The notes: generated by a model not told the origin, from the letters alone. A DNA stretch of 64,000 nt from Heliorestis acidaminivorans (GCF_008933955.1 NZ_WBXO01000002.1:310001-374000), one strand, 5' to 3'; shown: positions 46,832 to 55,586, numbered from the stretch's first letter. Made by a program: numbers and translations.

Positions 46832-47647
46832 TTAATTAGTAGGTGGCATGGGGCAACTAGTTTGACCACCTGTTTGTACTGCCATAGGTGGTTGTGGTCC
46901 TTGGAGAACTTTGTTCTCTTCTTCTTCTTTGGTAGGCCAGCGTGGTAGGCCTTCGATAGGGCCTAGTACGTCCTGGCGAATTTGGGGAAGGCTTACACGA
47001 GGAACAAATTCAGACATACGCTCGCCGGGCTTCGCTTGCTCTTTGAAATAGTTCAGCATCTTGTCACAGATTTCTAGCACTTGGTGGCGATTGACACCTT
47101 CAATGAGCAGGTCGGCAATTCGCGGAGCGTGACCACCACTACCTCCAACTACTATACGGTAGGAGTCGGCGGCAAGGCCGATAACTCCGATGTCTCTGAT
47201 AGCTGGTGCCGTGCAGGATAGATAACAACCTGCTACGCTCATTTTTACTTTGTTAGGTACTTCCATGCCACGAAATTTCTTATCAAGCATGGTGCCCAAG
47301 CCAATTGCATCAGATGTTGCTCGCTTACAGTAAGCAATGCCAGGGCAGAAGCGCACGCCGCGACAACGTGGCCCTAGTAAACCTTCTGGCTCTCTACCTA
47401 GCTCTTCCCAAGCTTTAGCTACGTCTTCTCTTTCTAAGCCAATGAGCATTACTTGCTGACCTGATGTAACATTAACGACTTTAGCATATTTTTTGGCTAC
47501 TTCGGCAATCTTGGCCAATTGGTCAGGGTTCATAAAGCCACCTGGGTGGTGAGGTACAATGGCAAATGTTTTCAAGTCTCTTTGTTTGTTGGCACCTTTG
47601 GGAGCTAACATATCTTCAAAACCTGGAGGTGTTTTGGGTTCAGTCAT
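46832..47647 (-). CDS. Siroheme/[4Fe-4S] nitrite-sulfite-reductase-like protein
   Basis: This 271-aa protein has the coupled siroheme-cluster pattern C95-x5-C101 (CRGVRFC) and C141-x3-C145 (CYLSC), plus GVIGLAADSYRIVVGGSGGHAPRIA. It is half the size of assimilatory nitrite or sulfite reductases and lacks their duplicated layout, like short Dsr/Nir-type clostridial proteins. Substrate is unproven; the neighbours suggest nitrogen-oxide handling. The C-terminal tail is Pro/Gly-rich. Confidence 0.82.
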   Translation of the reverse strand: MTEPKTPPGFEDMLAPKGANKQRDLKTFAIVPHHPGGFMNPDQLAKIAEVAKKYAKVVNVTSGQQVMLIGLEREDVAKAWEELGREPEGLLGPRCRGVRFCPGIAYCKRATSDAIGLGTMLDKKFRGMEVPNKVKMSVAGCYLSCTAPAIRDIGVIGLAADSYRIVVGGSGGHAPRIADLLIEGVNRHQVLEICDKMLNYFKEQAKPGERMSEFVPRVSLPQIRQDVLGPIEGLPRWPTKEEEENKVLQGPQPPMAVQTGGQTSCPMPPTN

Positions 47648-47700
47648 TTTTTTATCCCCCTTTCGTTAACCTGATTAATCTCTTTATTTGACGAAAAAAA

Positions 47701-47754
47701 GCAGAAGGGTTTTGATGATATCGTTCCATATCCTCAAAATTTAAACCCTTCTGC
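47701..47754 (-). terminator. Intrinsic terminator after hcp
   Basis: The arms GCAGAAGGGTTT / AAACCCTTCTGC pair perfectly. A second small stem (GATAT / ATATC) lies inside, and a T7 run follows on the minus strand. It separates hcp from the siroheme gene. Confidence 0.85.
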
Positions 47755-47778
47755 CGAGTATTACATCTTATCTTTTTT

Positions 47779-49131
47779 TTAGAAGCGGGAGAAGAGGTTC
47801 TTTAGCTTATCGTTCCAAGAAGTTGGGCCTACTTGTACAGGCGTTCCTGTGCCGAGCATGGCTTGTAGGTCTTCTTGAGCATTGCCTGTTAATTTTAAGT
47901 CGAAGTTGTCTTGTAAGACTTGTAGTACACCAGGTGTGATGAATTCAGGCGCATTAGGACCGATATAGATGTTTTTCACGCCTAAGCTGAAGAGGCCAAG
48001 TAAGATGGCAACTGCTTTTTGTTCGAACCAAGATAGTACGATGCTGACAGGCAGGTCGTTGACGGAGCAACCGAAAGCTTCTGCAAGAGCGACGGCAATT
48101 TTTACGGCTGAACCAGAGTTGTTACATTGTCCTAAGTCGATGTAACGAGGAATACCGTCAATGTCACCGAAGTCATGGTCATTGAAGCGGAATTTACCAC
48201 AGGAAGTGGTTAAGATGACACAGTCTTTCGGTACGGAAAGAGCTAGTTCGCGATAGTACTCGCCGCCTTTGCCTGGCTTGTCGCAACCGGCAATGACGAA
48301 GAAGCGCTTGATTTTACCCGCTTTTACAGCGGCAATTACTTTATCAGCGAGACCTAGAACTGTCTCATGATGGAAGCCTGTGAGCATAGTTTTGCTAGAG
48401 TCAATGTTAGCGGCTGGTAAGGAAAGAGCTTTTTCAATCAAAGGAGCATAGTTGTTGTTTTCGATTTTTACAGCTCCTTCTAAGCCTGTAACACCGTAGG
48501 TGAAGAAACGGTCAGCGTAAGAGCCTTTGATGGGCATAACACAGTTAGTTGTAGCTAAAATAGCGCCAGGGAAGTTTTCAAAAAGTTGACGCTGGTCGTA
48601 CCAGGCTTTTCCGATGTTGCCTTTGAGGTGACTGTATTTTTTCAAAGCTGGGTAGCCGTGAGCGGGAAGCATTTCAGAGTGCGTATAGATGTTGATGCCT
48701 TTGCCTTCTGTTTGCTTAAGCAGTTCTTCCAGTGCAAAGAGGTTGTGACCAGTTACGACGATACATTTGCCTTCGATTTTGTCAGAGCTAACTACAGCTG
48801 GTTGTGGTACACCTAGTTTTTCGGTGTGAGCGCGGTCAAGTAAGTCCATAACTTTTACTGTACCAGTACCGACACGCAGTGCCATGGCAATATGCTCTTG
48901 TACGTTAAAGTTAGAGTTTGTTAAGGTCAAGTACAGGGCCTCTTGTGTGATAGCGTCTACTTCTGCGTCCGTATAACCAAGCTCTCTAGCATGGGTAGCG
49001 TAGGCGGCAATACCTTTGAGACCGAAGATAATTGTATCTTGTAGTGCTGCTACATCTTCATTTTTTCCACAGACACCAATTTTGTTTACACATCCACCTT
49101 TGGGAGTTTGAGAACATTGATAACAATGCAT
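47779..49131 (-). CDS. hcp: Hybrid cluster protein (hydroxylamine reductase), short class III form
   Basis: This 450-aa protein has an N-terminal cluster motif C3-x2-C6-x7-C14-x6-C21 (MHCYQCSQTPKGGC...CG) and the later hybrid-cluster ligands (VVTGHNLF, TTNCVMP, CDKPGKGGEYYRE, LTTSCGKFRF). It lacks the roughly 100-residue helical insert of E. coli Hcp, so it is the short class. Hcp reduces NO and hydroxylamine and is tied to nitrosative stress. AAGGAGG precedes the ATG. Confidence 0.95.
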   Translation of the reverse strand: MHCYQCSQTPKGGCVNKIGVCGKNEDVAALQDTIIFGLKGIAAYATHARELGYTDAEVDAITQEALYLTLTNSNFNVQEHIAMALRVGTGTVKVMDLLDRAHTEKLGVPQPAVVSSDKIEGKCIVVTGHNLFALEELLKQTEGKGINIYTHSEMLPAHGYPALKKYSHLKGNIGKAWYDQRQLFENFPGAILATTNCVMPIKGSYADRFFTYGVTGLEGAVKIENNNYAPLIEKALSLPAANIDSSKTMLTGFHHETVLGLADKVIAAVKAGKIKRFFVIAGCDKPGKGGEYYRELALSVPKDCVILTTSCGKFRFNDHDFGDIDGIPRYIDLGQCNNSGSAVKIAVALAEAFGCSVNDLPVSIVLSWFEQKAVAILLGLFSLGVKNIYIGPNAPEFITPGVLQVLQDNFDLKLTGNAQEDLQAMLGTGTPVQVGPTSWNDKLKNLFSRF

Positions 49132-49185
49132 AGTTATTGGCCTCCTTAAAAAATTTGTTTTTTATCTTTGCTGTTGTTAATATGA

Positions 49186-49240
49186 GTAACTTGGTTATAT
49201 TAAACCAAATATAACCTACTTGGTCAGTGATGTTTATCAC
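49186..49240 (-). promoter_or_regulatory. Operator cluster upstream of hcp
   Basis: Three overlapping symmetric sites are visible. GTGATgtttATCAC (49227-49240) is a perfect FNR/CRP-like 5-4-5 repeat. GGTTATATT...AATATAACC (49193-49216) is a 9-bp inverted repeat with 6 nt spacing that contains a TATAAC -10-like box on the minus strand. GTAACttgGTTAT (49186-49198) resembles the clostridial HcpR form. The FNR-like site lies about 46 nt before the inferred start of transcription, an activator position. Confidence 0.6.
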
Positions 49241-49303
49241 GCTTTTAAAAAAAGACAAAAAAAAGCTGAAGCTTTTCTGCTCCAGTCTCTTTTAAGCTTA
49301 TTT

Positions 49304-49735
49304 CTATTTCTGCCTTATTTCTAATAAGATATTTTTGGACTTGACGAGGTCTGCTACTGTTGTCTCGCCTAGTACGTCCAACATAGCCGCTTGAGCTCGG
49401 GCCCATACATTGTGTAGTGGGCAATTACTCTGGTTATGGCAAGTGCCAGCTCCCACAAGACATTTGTTGATGGCAATTGGTCCTTCAATCACTTCAATAA
49501 TATCTTGTAGCGATATGGTCGATGGATCGGCCAAAAGGCGCACACCGCCACCGGCTCCTCGTGTTGCTTCTACCCAGCCTTTGCGACTTAAAGTCGCCAT
49601 AATCTGAGGAAGAAAGTTAGCTGGTATGCCCTGACGCTTGGCTATATCTTTGGAAAGAGTGTACTCTCCTTTTGGCAAGAGAGCCAAATCAAGTAGGGCT
49701 GTGATAGCATATTCTGCTTTGCGCGTGATTTCCAT
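49304..49735 (-). CDS. Rrf2-family iron-sulfur regulator (IscR/NsrR type)
   Basis: This 143-aa protein has a winged helix (TRKAEYAITALLDLAL, NFLPQIMATLSRKGWV, RGAGGGVRL) and three cluster-binding Cys at 92, 99 and 105 (INKCLVGAGTCHNQSNCPL). I chose the ATG at 49735 because GGAGG is 9 nt upstream. As hcp follows 172 nt later, a role in nitrosative or iron-sulfur sensing is likely, but IscR and NsrR cannot be told apart here. Confidence 0.88.
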   Translation of the reverse strand: MEITRKAEYAITALLDLALLPKGEYTLSKDIAKRQGIPANFLPQIMATLSRKGWVEATRGAGGGVRLLADPSTISLQDIIEVIEGPIAINKCLVGAGTCHNQSNCPLHNVWARAQAAMLDVLGETTVADLVKSKNILLEIRQK

Positions 49736-49762
49736 GGAGATGGCCTCCAGTCCCAACTGCCT

Positions 49763-49783
49763 ATATTACTTTATTGGTAATAT
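49763..49783. promoter_or_regulatory. Palindrome before the Rrf2 gene, possible autoregulatory operator
   Basis: The 7-bp arms ATATTAC / GTAATAT with a 7-nt spacer lie 28 nt upstream of the start codon. Autoregulation is inferred only from location and symmetry. The remaining gap to 49885 holds a small ACAAGCT/AGCTTGT repeat and a duplicated AGAAGCCTTATT, without a gene. Confidence 0.45.
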
Positions 49784-49885
49784 TAACATTTTCAGTACTT
49801 GCTAGACAAGCTAAAAGAGCTTGTTGGACACTTTTTATCTCCATAAGAAGCCTTATTTAAGAAGAAGCCTTATTAGAGAAACCTT

Positions 49886-50665
49886 TTAGCTGGCCATACG
49901 AGCGACTACTACTACGGCCGGACTTTTTTGCTCATCAAAAGCTTTACCTGTTAAGTCTCCATACCATTGCAGGTGCTCATAGCCGAGATGATGCAAGTAG
50001 CTTTGTAATTCTTCTCTCTTGAGGGGCTTAAGTAAAGTCTTGTCTTGCCAGGTTTTATTATTCGCTCCTTTTTCAACTTTGAGATGGGTTACAAAAGTAA
50101 TCAGCCCATCTTGCTCTGCTTCTTCATAATGGCGCTGAAAAGTAACTTTTACATCCTCTTTTTCTCCTGTGAGCAGAGGAAATTGACCGCCCTGTTCTAT
50201 GATTTTGGCAAAGTTTACAATTTGAATAACCATAGTTTTCTGAGGCGAGGTAAGTTGCTTTTGCCAGTTTGCTAATGCTTCTACGATTTGTCCCGGCTTA
50301 GTTAGATGAGGAAGAGAATTACCAATACAGTAAAGCCCTTCCCATTGTTCCGAAGCGGAAAAGGTTAGTTTGGTCATGTCCATGACTTCAAAGTGCACTG
50401 AGCCACTGTTAGGATTGCTTTCTCCTACCTTTTGCTCTTTGCTTTTAGTGCGTCCTGCTTCTACCATTTCTTGATGCAGATCCATAGCCAAGAGCTGGTA
50501 GCCACGCTTAGCAAGAGCAATGGCTTGTCCCCCAGTGCCGCAAGCTACATCTAGAATACGCTTGTAAGAGTCTTGCGCAAATTGCCGGTCTAGAAAGTCA
50601 ACTACTTCTTTTTTCGTAGGAAAGACCAGATCGTAATAAGATTGAAGATGATCGTAGAGGGACAT
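49886..50665 (-). CDS. Class I SAM-dependent methyltransferase
   Basis: This 259-aa protein has motif I RILDVACGTGGQAIAL, LLAMDLHQEMVEAG and YCIGNSLPHL, the pattern of small-molecule or tRNA-type methyltransferases. The target is unknown. I chose the ATG at 50665, giving MSLYDHLQSYYDLVF. The longer frame to 50818 would overlap the divergent thioredoxin start and adds a hydrophobic, unlikely N terminus. Confidence 0.78.
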   Translation of the reverse strand: MSLYDHLQSYYDLVFPTKKEVVDFLDRQFAQDSYKRILDVACGTGGQAIALAKRGYQLLAMDLHQEMVEAGRTKSKEQKVGESNPNSGSVHFEVMDMTKLTFSASEQWEGLYCIGNSLPHLTKPGQIVEALANWQKQLTSPQKTMVIQIVNFAKIIEQGGQFPLLTGEKEDVKVTFQRHYEEAEQDGLITFVTHLKVEKGANNKTWQDKTLLKPLKREELQSYLHHLGYEHLQWYGDLTGKAFDEQKSPAVVVVARMAS

Positions 50666-50786
50666 TGTACTATCCACGCCTTTCCATTTTAGATTTTTTA
50701 CTAATAGAGCACCGATTTTTGCCAATAGAGCACCAAAAAATGATAAAATGTGATAAAAGAACAAGCGAAGGAGGTAACTATCACTT

Positions 50787-51107
50787 ATGGATCTTCTGCG
50801 TAGCTCTTCTTTTGACAAAGTGATTGCTAACCACGATGTTTACGTGGTCAAATTCTACACCAACTGGTGTCCTGACTGCATTCGTACAGAAAAGGGCTTT
50901 CGAGAGCTGGCTAGTGCTTATGGAGATAAAGCTCGCTTTGGTACTGTCGATGCTGAAGAAGCGGCTTCCCTGGCGCAAAACCATGGTGTTCGAGGGATTC
51001 CCACGGTTATTGTTTTTCGCCAGGGAAAAGAGATTAAGCGCCTCTTGAGCAAAGATGCCAAAACAAAAGAACAAATTGATGATTTTCTACAACAGGTGCT
51101 GATCTAA
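50787..51107 (+). CDS. Thioredoxin-like protein with CPDC active site
   Basis: This 106-aa thioredoxin-fold protein has C28-P-D-C31 (FYTNWCPDCIRTEKGF), GVRGIPTVIVFRQGKEI with the cis-Pro, and the usual length. The CPDC site and the Arg-rich surround differ from CGPC thioredoxins, so partners may differ. AAGGAGGTAACTATC precedes the ATG. It is transcribed divergently from the methyltransferase and could serve the TrxB fusion at 15.6 kb. Confidence 0.88.
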   Translation: MDLLRSSSFDKVIANHDVYVVKFYTNWCPDCIRTEKGFRELASAYGDKARFGTVDAEEAASLAQNHGVRGIPTVIVFRQGKEIKRLLSKDAKTKEQIDDFLQQVLI

Positions 51108-51139
51108 GGGCTTTATAAGTTATTACAGTACTTAGTATT

Positions 51140-53683
51140 TTACAAACCTGCTACTACTTCAGGACGAGCGACAAGTTCTTGCGCTTGTCCTACTTTTTTG
51201 CGTAAATTCTCGTCATCAGCTACGGCTCGAGATAGCTGTCTGAGCACATCCATGGTTCTGCGTGCAAAAGCAATGGCATCTCCTTCTGCCATGTTGGCCA
51301 TAGCAAGAAAAGTGCTCCACTCTGGCGCTTCTACCAGTAGTTTCATCAACCAGCAACCTTCTAAGCGAAAGTGAGGTTGTGGTAATTTAGGTGGTACCAT
51401 GTCTAGCACACGCTTAAAGATATCGGCGCCTTCTCGCAAGTTCTCACTGACGTTTTTGGCACCATGGATAATGTGCTGTTCAAATCGCCCATCTTCCATA
51501 ACTACACCGCCCATTAAAGCGGCTAGCTCCACTTCATTGACGCGATATAGAAGTCCTTCAAATAGCCATTCTGTTACTAGCAGTTCTTCTACATGAAGCT
51601 TAGCTAAAGCCGCTCCTCGCGGCATCATTTTGCCATCTGCTGTGAGGTACTGGTGTTCTACCAGAAACTGTACCATCTGGTGGTAAGATTGGCTAATTTC
51701 TTCTATACGTGTTTGGGCACGTGCTATTTTTTCTTCTGCAATACGCCAAGAGCGGTTATGACTTTTGGTTTCGCTATTTCTTTGCTGGCAAGCAAGACGA
51801 TCTTGACGATTGCATCGCAGTTTAGGCAGATCTTGAAGTCGGCTTTGCAGTTCTTTCTTGCGCTCTTCTGCTAATTCTATGCGACGGCGAAGTCGATCGC
51901 TTTTAGACTCCTGCTGTCCCCATGTTTTTAGTTTAGATAATATTTTGCGCAGTTCTTTTTCTAGAGCTTGTCGGTTAGTAGGGCAAGCGTCTTCGCCTTG
52001 TACACTACAGCGAGGTGGTATAGCTTCAGCTGTTAACTTTTCCATTGTTGAGCGAGCTCTTTCTGACTCTCTCGTTTGCTGATAAGCCTTAAAGTTGTGG
52101 GTAAGAATTTTGTTTACTTGTTCTTCCGTATGATGGACAGCTAAGTTGACGACAGAGTTAAAAGAAAGGGTGAAGTGAGAGCGGATTGCTTCGGCAGTTT
52201 TTTCGGGCCAGTGAGGAAAACGATCTTCGGAAAAATACTGATAGTCTGCTCTTACAATAACTAGACCGCGTTCATCCATACCTCGTCGTCCAGCACGACC
52301 AGCCATCTGGTGGTATTCCGTACCGGTCATTACTCGGAAACTCTTGCCGTCAAATTTGGTCGTAGTGTCGATACAGACTGTCTTAACAGGATAGTTAATG
52401 CCGACAGCAAAAGTTTCGGTAGCATAAAGTACTCTTACAACGCCTCGTCCAAAAGCTTCTTCGACAGCTTGCTTGACAATTGGTGGCATGCCTGCATGGT
52501 GAAAAGCAATGCCTCGAACAAGAAGTTGACGCATTGTTTTCCAGGAGGTGCTTCGAGCTAGACCAGCACCTAGCTTTTCTTCTATTTCAAGTAAGCTTTG
52601 TTCTACTTTCTCTTCTTCCTGTGGATGTAAAAAGGTATTACCTAGCCAATCACTAGCGGCTTGCTCACAACCAGCTCGGCTAAATAGAAAATAGATGACT
52701 GGAACGAGCTCCATAGAAGCAAGGCAGGAAATGAGATAGCGATGACTAGTCATACCGATTAGACCGTTACGACCGAAGCGTTTTTCTCTATTATTCTGCT
52801 CCGCTAAATCCTTAGGCGGTTCTTGCATCTCATTCCAGAAGCCAATCATGTCTGATGCTGATCCTAAGCCGATATCTTTTTGATAATAAAAGTGTTCTAA
52901 AGGAACGTGGCGATGGAGATATTTCACAACTGGAACTGGCCGTTGATGGACGTAACCGAGCCAGCTCGCAATTTCGTCAATGTTAGGCACTGTTGCAGAT
53001 AGGCCTAGTAAGCGCACTTGTGGAGGCAATAAGATTAGACATTCTTCCCAGACAGCACCTCGCTCGGGATCGTTGAGATAGTGAATTTCATCGAAGACTA
53101 CGTGGGAAAGGGCTGGGGGTACATCTTTTTCGATAAGCATATTGCGAAATATTTCTGTCGTCATCACAATGATCGCCGCTTGTCGGTTGATTTGATGATC
53201 ACCTGTTAATAGTCCTACTTTTTCTTCACCGTAGGCTCTACAGTAATCACGATATTTCTGGTTGGACAGGGCTTTAATAGGTGCTGTATAGAAAATTTGC
53301 CGCCCTTCTTCCATTGCTTTATGCACTAGGTAGTCAGCAATTAAAGTTTTTCCATTGCCCGTATGAGCGGCTACGAGACAGTCATAGCCTTGATCAAGCT
53401 GATTTACGGCCTCTACTTGAAAATCATCAAGTTGTAGACCTTTAAAGAAGGGGTTTTGGGGATTGGAAAGGGGTGGCTTCTGTACTTTTTTCAACCGATA
53501 AGTACGTTTAAATAGACTAAGGTCCCTAGAAAGTGCTTTTACCGGTCTTGGTGCACCATCATGAACAGGTACTTCTGCTACAGTCTTTTTCCCTTTTCGT
53601 ACTTTTGCTGAACCATTTTCGGGGCTTGTACTGCGCTGTTTGCGTTTTTTGGGACCGAATATTTTGCTTTTATTTTTTTTCAA
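51140..53683 (-). CDS. Ski2/Mtr4-like DEAH-box RNA helicase
   Basis: This 847-aa superfamily 2 helicase has AHTGNGKT (motif I), FDEIHYLND (II), LSATVPN (III), RFAVGINYPVKT-like region and QMAGRAGRRGMDERG (VI). A C-terminal region with a coiled coil and a DSHCT-like end (ALMGGVVMEDGRF...EGDAIAFARRTMDVLRQL) follows. The family is common in cyanobacteria, actinobacteria and eukaryotes and less so in Firmicutes. It likely works in RNA turnover or processing. The start appears to be a TTG after GGGGGC, in a Lys/Arg-rich N terminus. Confidence 0.85.
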   Translation of the reverse strand: MKKNKSKIFGPKKRKQRSTSPENGSAKVRKGKKTVAEVPVHDGAPRPVKALSRDLSLFKRTYRLKKVQKPPLSNPQNPFFKGLQLDDFQVEAVNQLDQGYDCLVAAHTGNGKTLIADYLVHKAMEEGRQIFYTAPIKALSNQKYRDYCRAYGEEKVGLLTGDHQINRQAAIIVMTTEIFRNMLIEKDVPPALSHVVFDEIHYLNDPERGAVWEECLILLPPQVRLLGLSATVPNIDEIASWLGYVHQRPVPVVKYLHRHVPLEHFYYQKDIGLGSASDMIGFWNEMQEPPKDLAEQNNREKRFGRNGLIGMTSHRYLISCLASMELVPVIYFLFSRAGCEQAASDWLGNTFLHPQEEEKVEQSLLEIEEKLGAGLARSTSWKTMRQLLVRGIAFHHAGMPPIVKQAVEEAFGRGVVRVLYATETFAVGINYPVKTVCIDTTTKFDGKSFRVMTGTEYHQMAGRAGRRGMDERGLVIVRADYQYFSEDRFPHWPEKTAEAIRSHFTLSFNSVVNLAVHHTEEQVNKILTHNFKAYQQTRESERARSTMEKLTAEAIPPRCSVQGEDACPTNRQALEKELRKILSKLKTWGQQESKSDRLRRRIELAEERKKELQSRLQDLPKLRCNRQDRLACQQRNSETKSHNRSWRIAEEKIARAQTRIEEISQSYHQMVQFLVEHQYLTADGKMMPRGAALAKLHVEELLVTEWLFEGLLYRVNEVELAALMGGVVMEDGRFEQHIIHGAKNVSENLREGADIFKRVLDMVPPKLPQPHFRLEGCWLMKLLVEAPEWSTFLAMANMAEGDAIAFARRTMDVLRQLSRAVADDENLRKKVGQAQELVARPEVVAGL

Positions 53684-53812
53684 AGGTGGGAGCCCCCTTT
53701 TTTCTTTCCATCTTAAGTTCTTTCCATCATAAGGAAGGTTTTTCGCTCTTTAAGTGGCTAGTTCCTCTTTTTCACTACTAAGCCTTATTAAATTTTACGA
53801 ACCTTAAGTTTT

Positions 53813-54358
53813 TTACTCTGTAGCGTCAAGGCTATCTTCTGCTTCACAGTCCACGTAAACATTAGGATTTAATGGTTCTGCTTGTAAGTTCATTTCTTTT
53901 ACGAAGATAACTATTAATCCAGCCTTTTCCGGTTTTTGGGAGGTAACTAAAGTTCCTTTTACATGAACCCATGCTCCTGGTGCAATTTTTCCTTGAGCTG
54001 TATCCTTTTCTACTACATTTTCTACAGTCATACCCATAAGAACACGATCTGCTAGACAGGAGTTAATTACATAACGTGCTACAAAATAGACAAACTTATC
54101 TTTTACTTTTTCTTTGATAAGAAAACCGCTAATTTCTACAGGTTTGCCTAGATAGCTTTCCGGTTCTTTGTTAATCTCTAGAATCAAATCGAGATAATTA
54201 TTTTCATCAAATAAAATTGTTTCCTTATTTTGATTTACAGGAATAATCTCTGCTGTAGTATCCAAAAGATCTGTAAGAGTAAAAGTAAAAAGAAATCCGA
54301 AGAAAATAAAAGCGAGCAGAGATGGAAGGAGCACTTTTTTTCTGATCCACAGGATCAT
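53813..54358 (-). CDS. DUF1980/TIGR03943-like protein with N-terminal anchor
   Basis: This 181-aa protein has an N-terminal membrane segment (about residues 9-30) and a domain with YLGKPVEISGFL...FVYFVARYVINSCLADRVLMG, the pattern of the C-terminal part of YcgQ/TIGR03943 permease-accessory proteins. The usual YcgR permease partner is not adjacent. The Cys in SCLAD is conserved in the family. Function unknown; placed beside a metal-type ArsR repressor, so metal transport is a guess. Confidence 0.72.
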   Translation of the reverse strand: MILWIRKKVLLPSLLAFIFFGFLFTFTLTDLLDTTAEIIPVNQNKETILFDENNYLDLILEINKEPESYLGKPVEISGFLIKEKVKDKFVYFVARYVINSCLADRVLMGMTVENVVEKDTAQGKIAPGAWVHVKGTLVTSQKPEKAGLIVIFVKEMNLQAEPLNPNVYVDCEAEDSLDATE

Positions 54359-54404
54359 AAATTCGCCCCCTTATTTACTTCTGTTGCTTTTACAAGATAC
54401 ACAA

Positions 54405-54444
54405 AAGGTCTAGCCCCTAGACCTGGTCGTCTTGGCTAGACCTT
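54405..54444. terminator. Bidirectional terminator
   Basis: Perfect 11-bp arms AAGGTCTAGCC / GGCTAGACCTT with an 18-nt loop, T/A-rich on both sides, lie just after the ArsR stop codon. Confidence 0.8.
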
Positions 54445-54468
54445 CTTTTCTTTATCTTTACCTATTTT

Positions 54469-54873
54469 CTATCTAAGCTCTAAATCATCTTGAAGAATTT
54501 TTAGTATAGGTTGGTCTTCGAGGGCGTAATAGACCATCTTGCCTTCTTTGCGATAGCGCACAAGCTTTAACGTTCGTAGAAGACGGAGTTGATGAGATAT
54601 GGCCGATTGACTCATCTTTAGCAGATAGGCTAGATCGCAGACACAAAGTTCGCCTTGTGAAAGGCCGTGGAGAATGCGCAAACGAGTAGGATCACCGAGA
54701 GCTTTGTAGATTTGAGCTTTTTCTTGATAACTTTTGGCTTGAAGCATGTATTTTTCTCGCTCTAAGACTAATTCATCGTGAACTTGATATTCTTCGCAAC
54801 AATCAACTTCTCCGTTAGTTGTCTTACAGTTTGCTACCTTTTTTGGGGAGTTATCGGTTTCTTTTAGCAACAT
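54469..54873 (-). CDS. ArsR/SmtB metal-responsive repressor, CadC-like
   Basis: This 134-aa winged-helix protein has ALGDPTRLRILHGL, the alpha-3 motif ELCVCDLAYLL (Cys77, Cys79) and QSAISHQLRLLRTLKLVRYRKEGKMVYY. Extra N-terminal Cys (16, 25, 26) match the CadC type that binds Cd/Pb/Zn. I chose the ATG at 54873 because AGGTGG lies 5-6 nt upstream. No classic efflux ATPase is adjacent; the DUF1980-like gene is downstream and may be its target. Confidence 0.88.
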   Translation of the reverse strand: MLLKETDNSPKKVANCKTTNGEVDCCEEYQVHDELVLEREKYMLQAKSYQEKAQIYKALGDPTRLRILHGLSQGELCVCDLAYLLKMSQSAISHQLRLLRTLKLVRYRKEGKMVYYALEDQPILKILQDDLELR

Positions 54874-54966
54874 TTTTTCCACCTTTTCCTAGAAACTTGG
54901 CAGGTTTTTTGGGCCTTAGCAAGAAGTGAAACTAATAGCTAGATCAACGCTTAAGGAGGTTTATTT

Positions 54967-55467
54967 ATGTCCGATCCTTTAACAAGCTTTTTACAAAAGT
55001 CTGACCAAGAACTGAGCGATGAAATCAAAAGCTTAAGCAAGAAATTAAACCTTATTGAACAAGAAAAAAACCATCTAGAAGCTCAGGAAACGTCGATGCT
55101 CCAGAACCTAATCGAAAAGTTACTACCTATCCTTGATAAAGTCTATGCAGGTGGTATTAAGTTCCCTATTGCTGATACAGGACATTGTTACCCTGAGATT
55201 GTCCTTTTCTACGATGAACGCAAAAAAGTCTTCTACACTTTAACCAAAAACGGTGAGATCATGGAGCGCGACTTTATTACTCCATCTGATGTCAACTTGA
55301 TGCCTACTTGGGTTTTCGTCTCTCATTGTCCTTTAGAAATTGTTACTCAGAACATGGTTAGTGCTATCGAGCAATATCGTTCTTTTGTCATTGATGCAGA
55401 ACAGAAGCATCAACGCAGGAAAGAATTTCTGTTGAATCATCCACAGTTAAAAATCCCAACTATGTAG
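54967..55467 (+). CDS. Orphan protein of unknown function next to the DnaA-box cluster
   Basis: This 166-aa soluble protein is not recognised. Residues 10-55 form a coiled coil (QELSDEIKSLSKKLNLIEQEKNHLEAQ), then a compact alpha/beta part with FYDERKKVFYTLTKNGEIMERDF and VFVSHCPLEIVTQNM. AAGGAGG lies 7 nt before the ATG, so expression is likely. Its last codons overlap a near-match DnaA box (TCATCCACA at 55438). A link to that element is only positional. Confidence 0.7.
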   Translation: MSDPLTSFLQKSDQELSDEIKSLSKKLNLIEQEKNHLEAQETSMLQNLIEKLLPILDKVYAGGIKFPIADTGHCYPEIVLFYDERKKVFYTLTKNGEIMERDFITPSDVNLMPTWVFVSHCPLEIVTQNMVSAIEQYRSFVIDAEQKHQRRKEFLLNHPQLKIPTM

Positions 55468-55586
55468 CCTCTGAAGGACTTTTCTTCATTTCATCCACAG
55501 ATTCCAGGACCTTCGTCCACAATTTTTGAGTCTTTTATCCACAATTATAGCGCGAAAAAAGGGGCTTATCCACAGCTTTATCCACA
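55438..55586 (+). other. Cluster of DnaA boxes
   Basis: Three perfect TTATCCACA sites lie at 55535-55543, 55566-55574 and 55578-55586. Near-matches lie at 55438-55446 and 55491-55499 (TCATCCACA) and 55513-55521 (TCGTCCACA). All six are in the same orientation. The last two perfect boxes are within the loop of an AAAAAAGGGG...CCCCCTTTTTT inverted repeat. An AT-rich stretch (about 55590-55790) follows. The count is far above chance for a 9-mer. No dnaA or dnaN is present, so origin status is unproven. Confidence 0.9.

Noticed and set aside
49798..49870. Duplicated AGAAGCCTTATT and ACAAGCT/AGCTTGT hairpin as mobile-element ends
   Set aside because: The repeats are short and there is no transposase or target-site duplication nearby.
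50666..50818. Longer N terminus for the methyltransferase at 49.9 kb
   Set aside because: It would overlap the divergent thioredoxin start and adds a hydrophobic stretch with no place in the family; the ATG at 50665 fits better.
55438..55586. Calling the DnaA-box cluster oriC outright
   Set aside because: dnaA, dnaN, rpmH and parAB are absent, and gene direction to the right is mixed, so I keep it as a candidate only.
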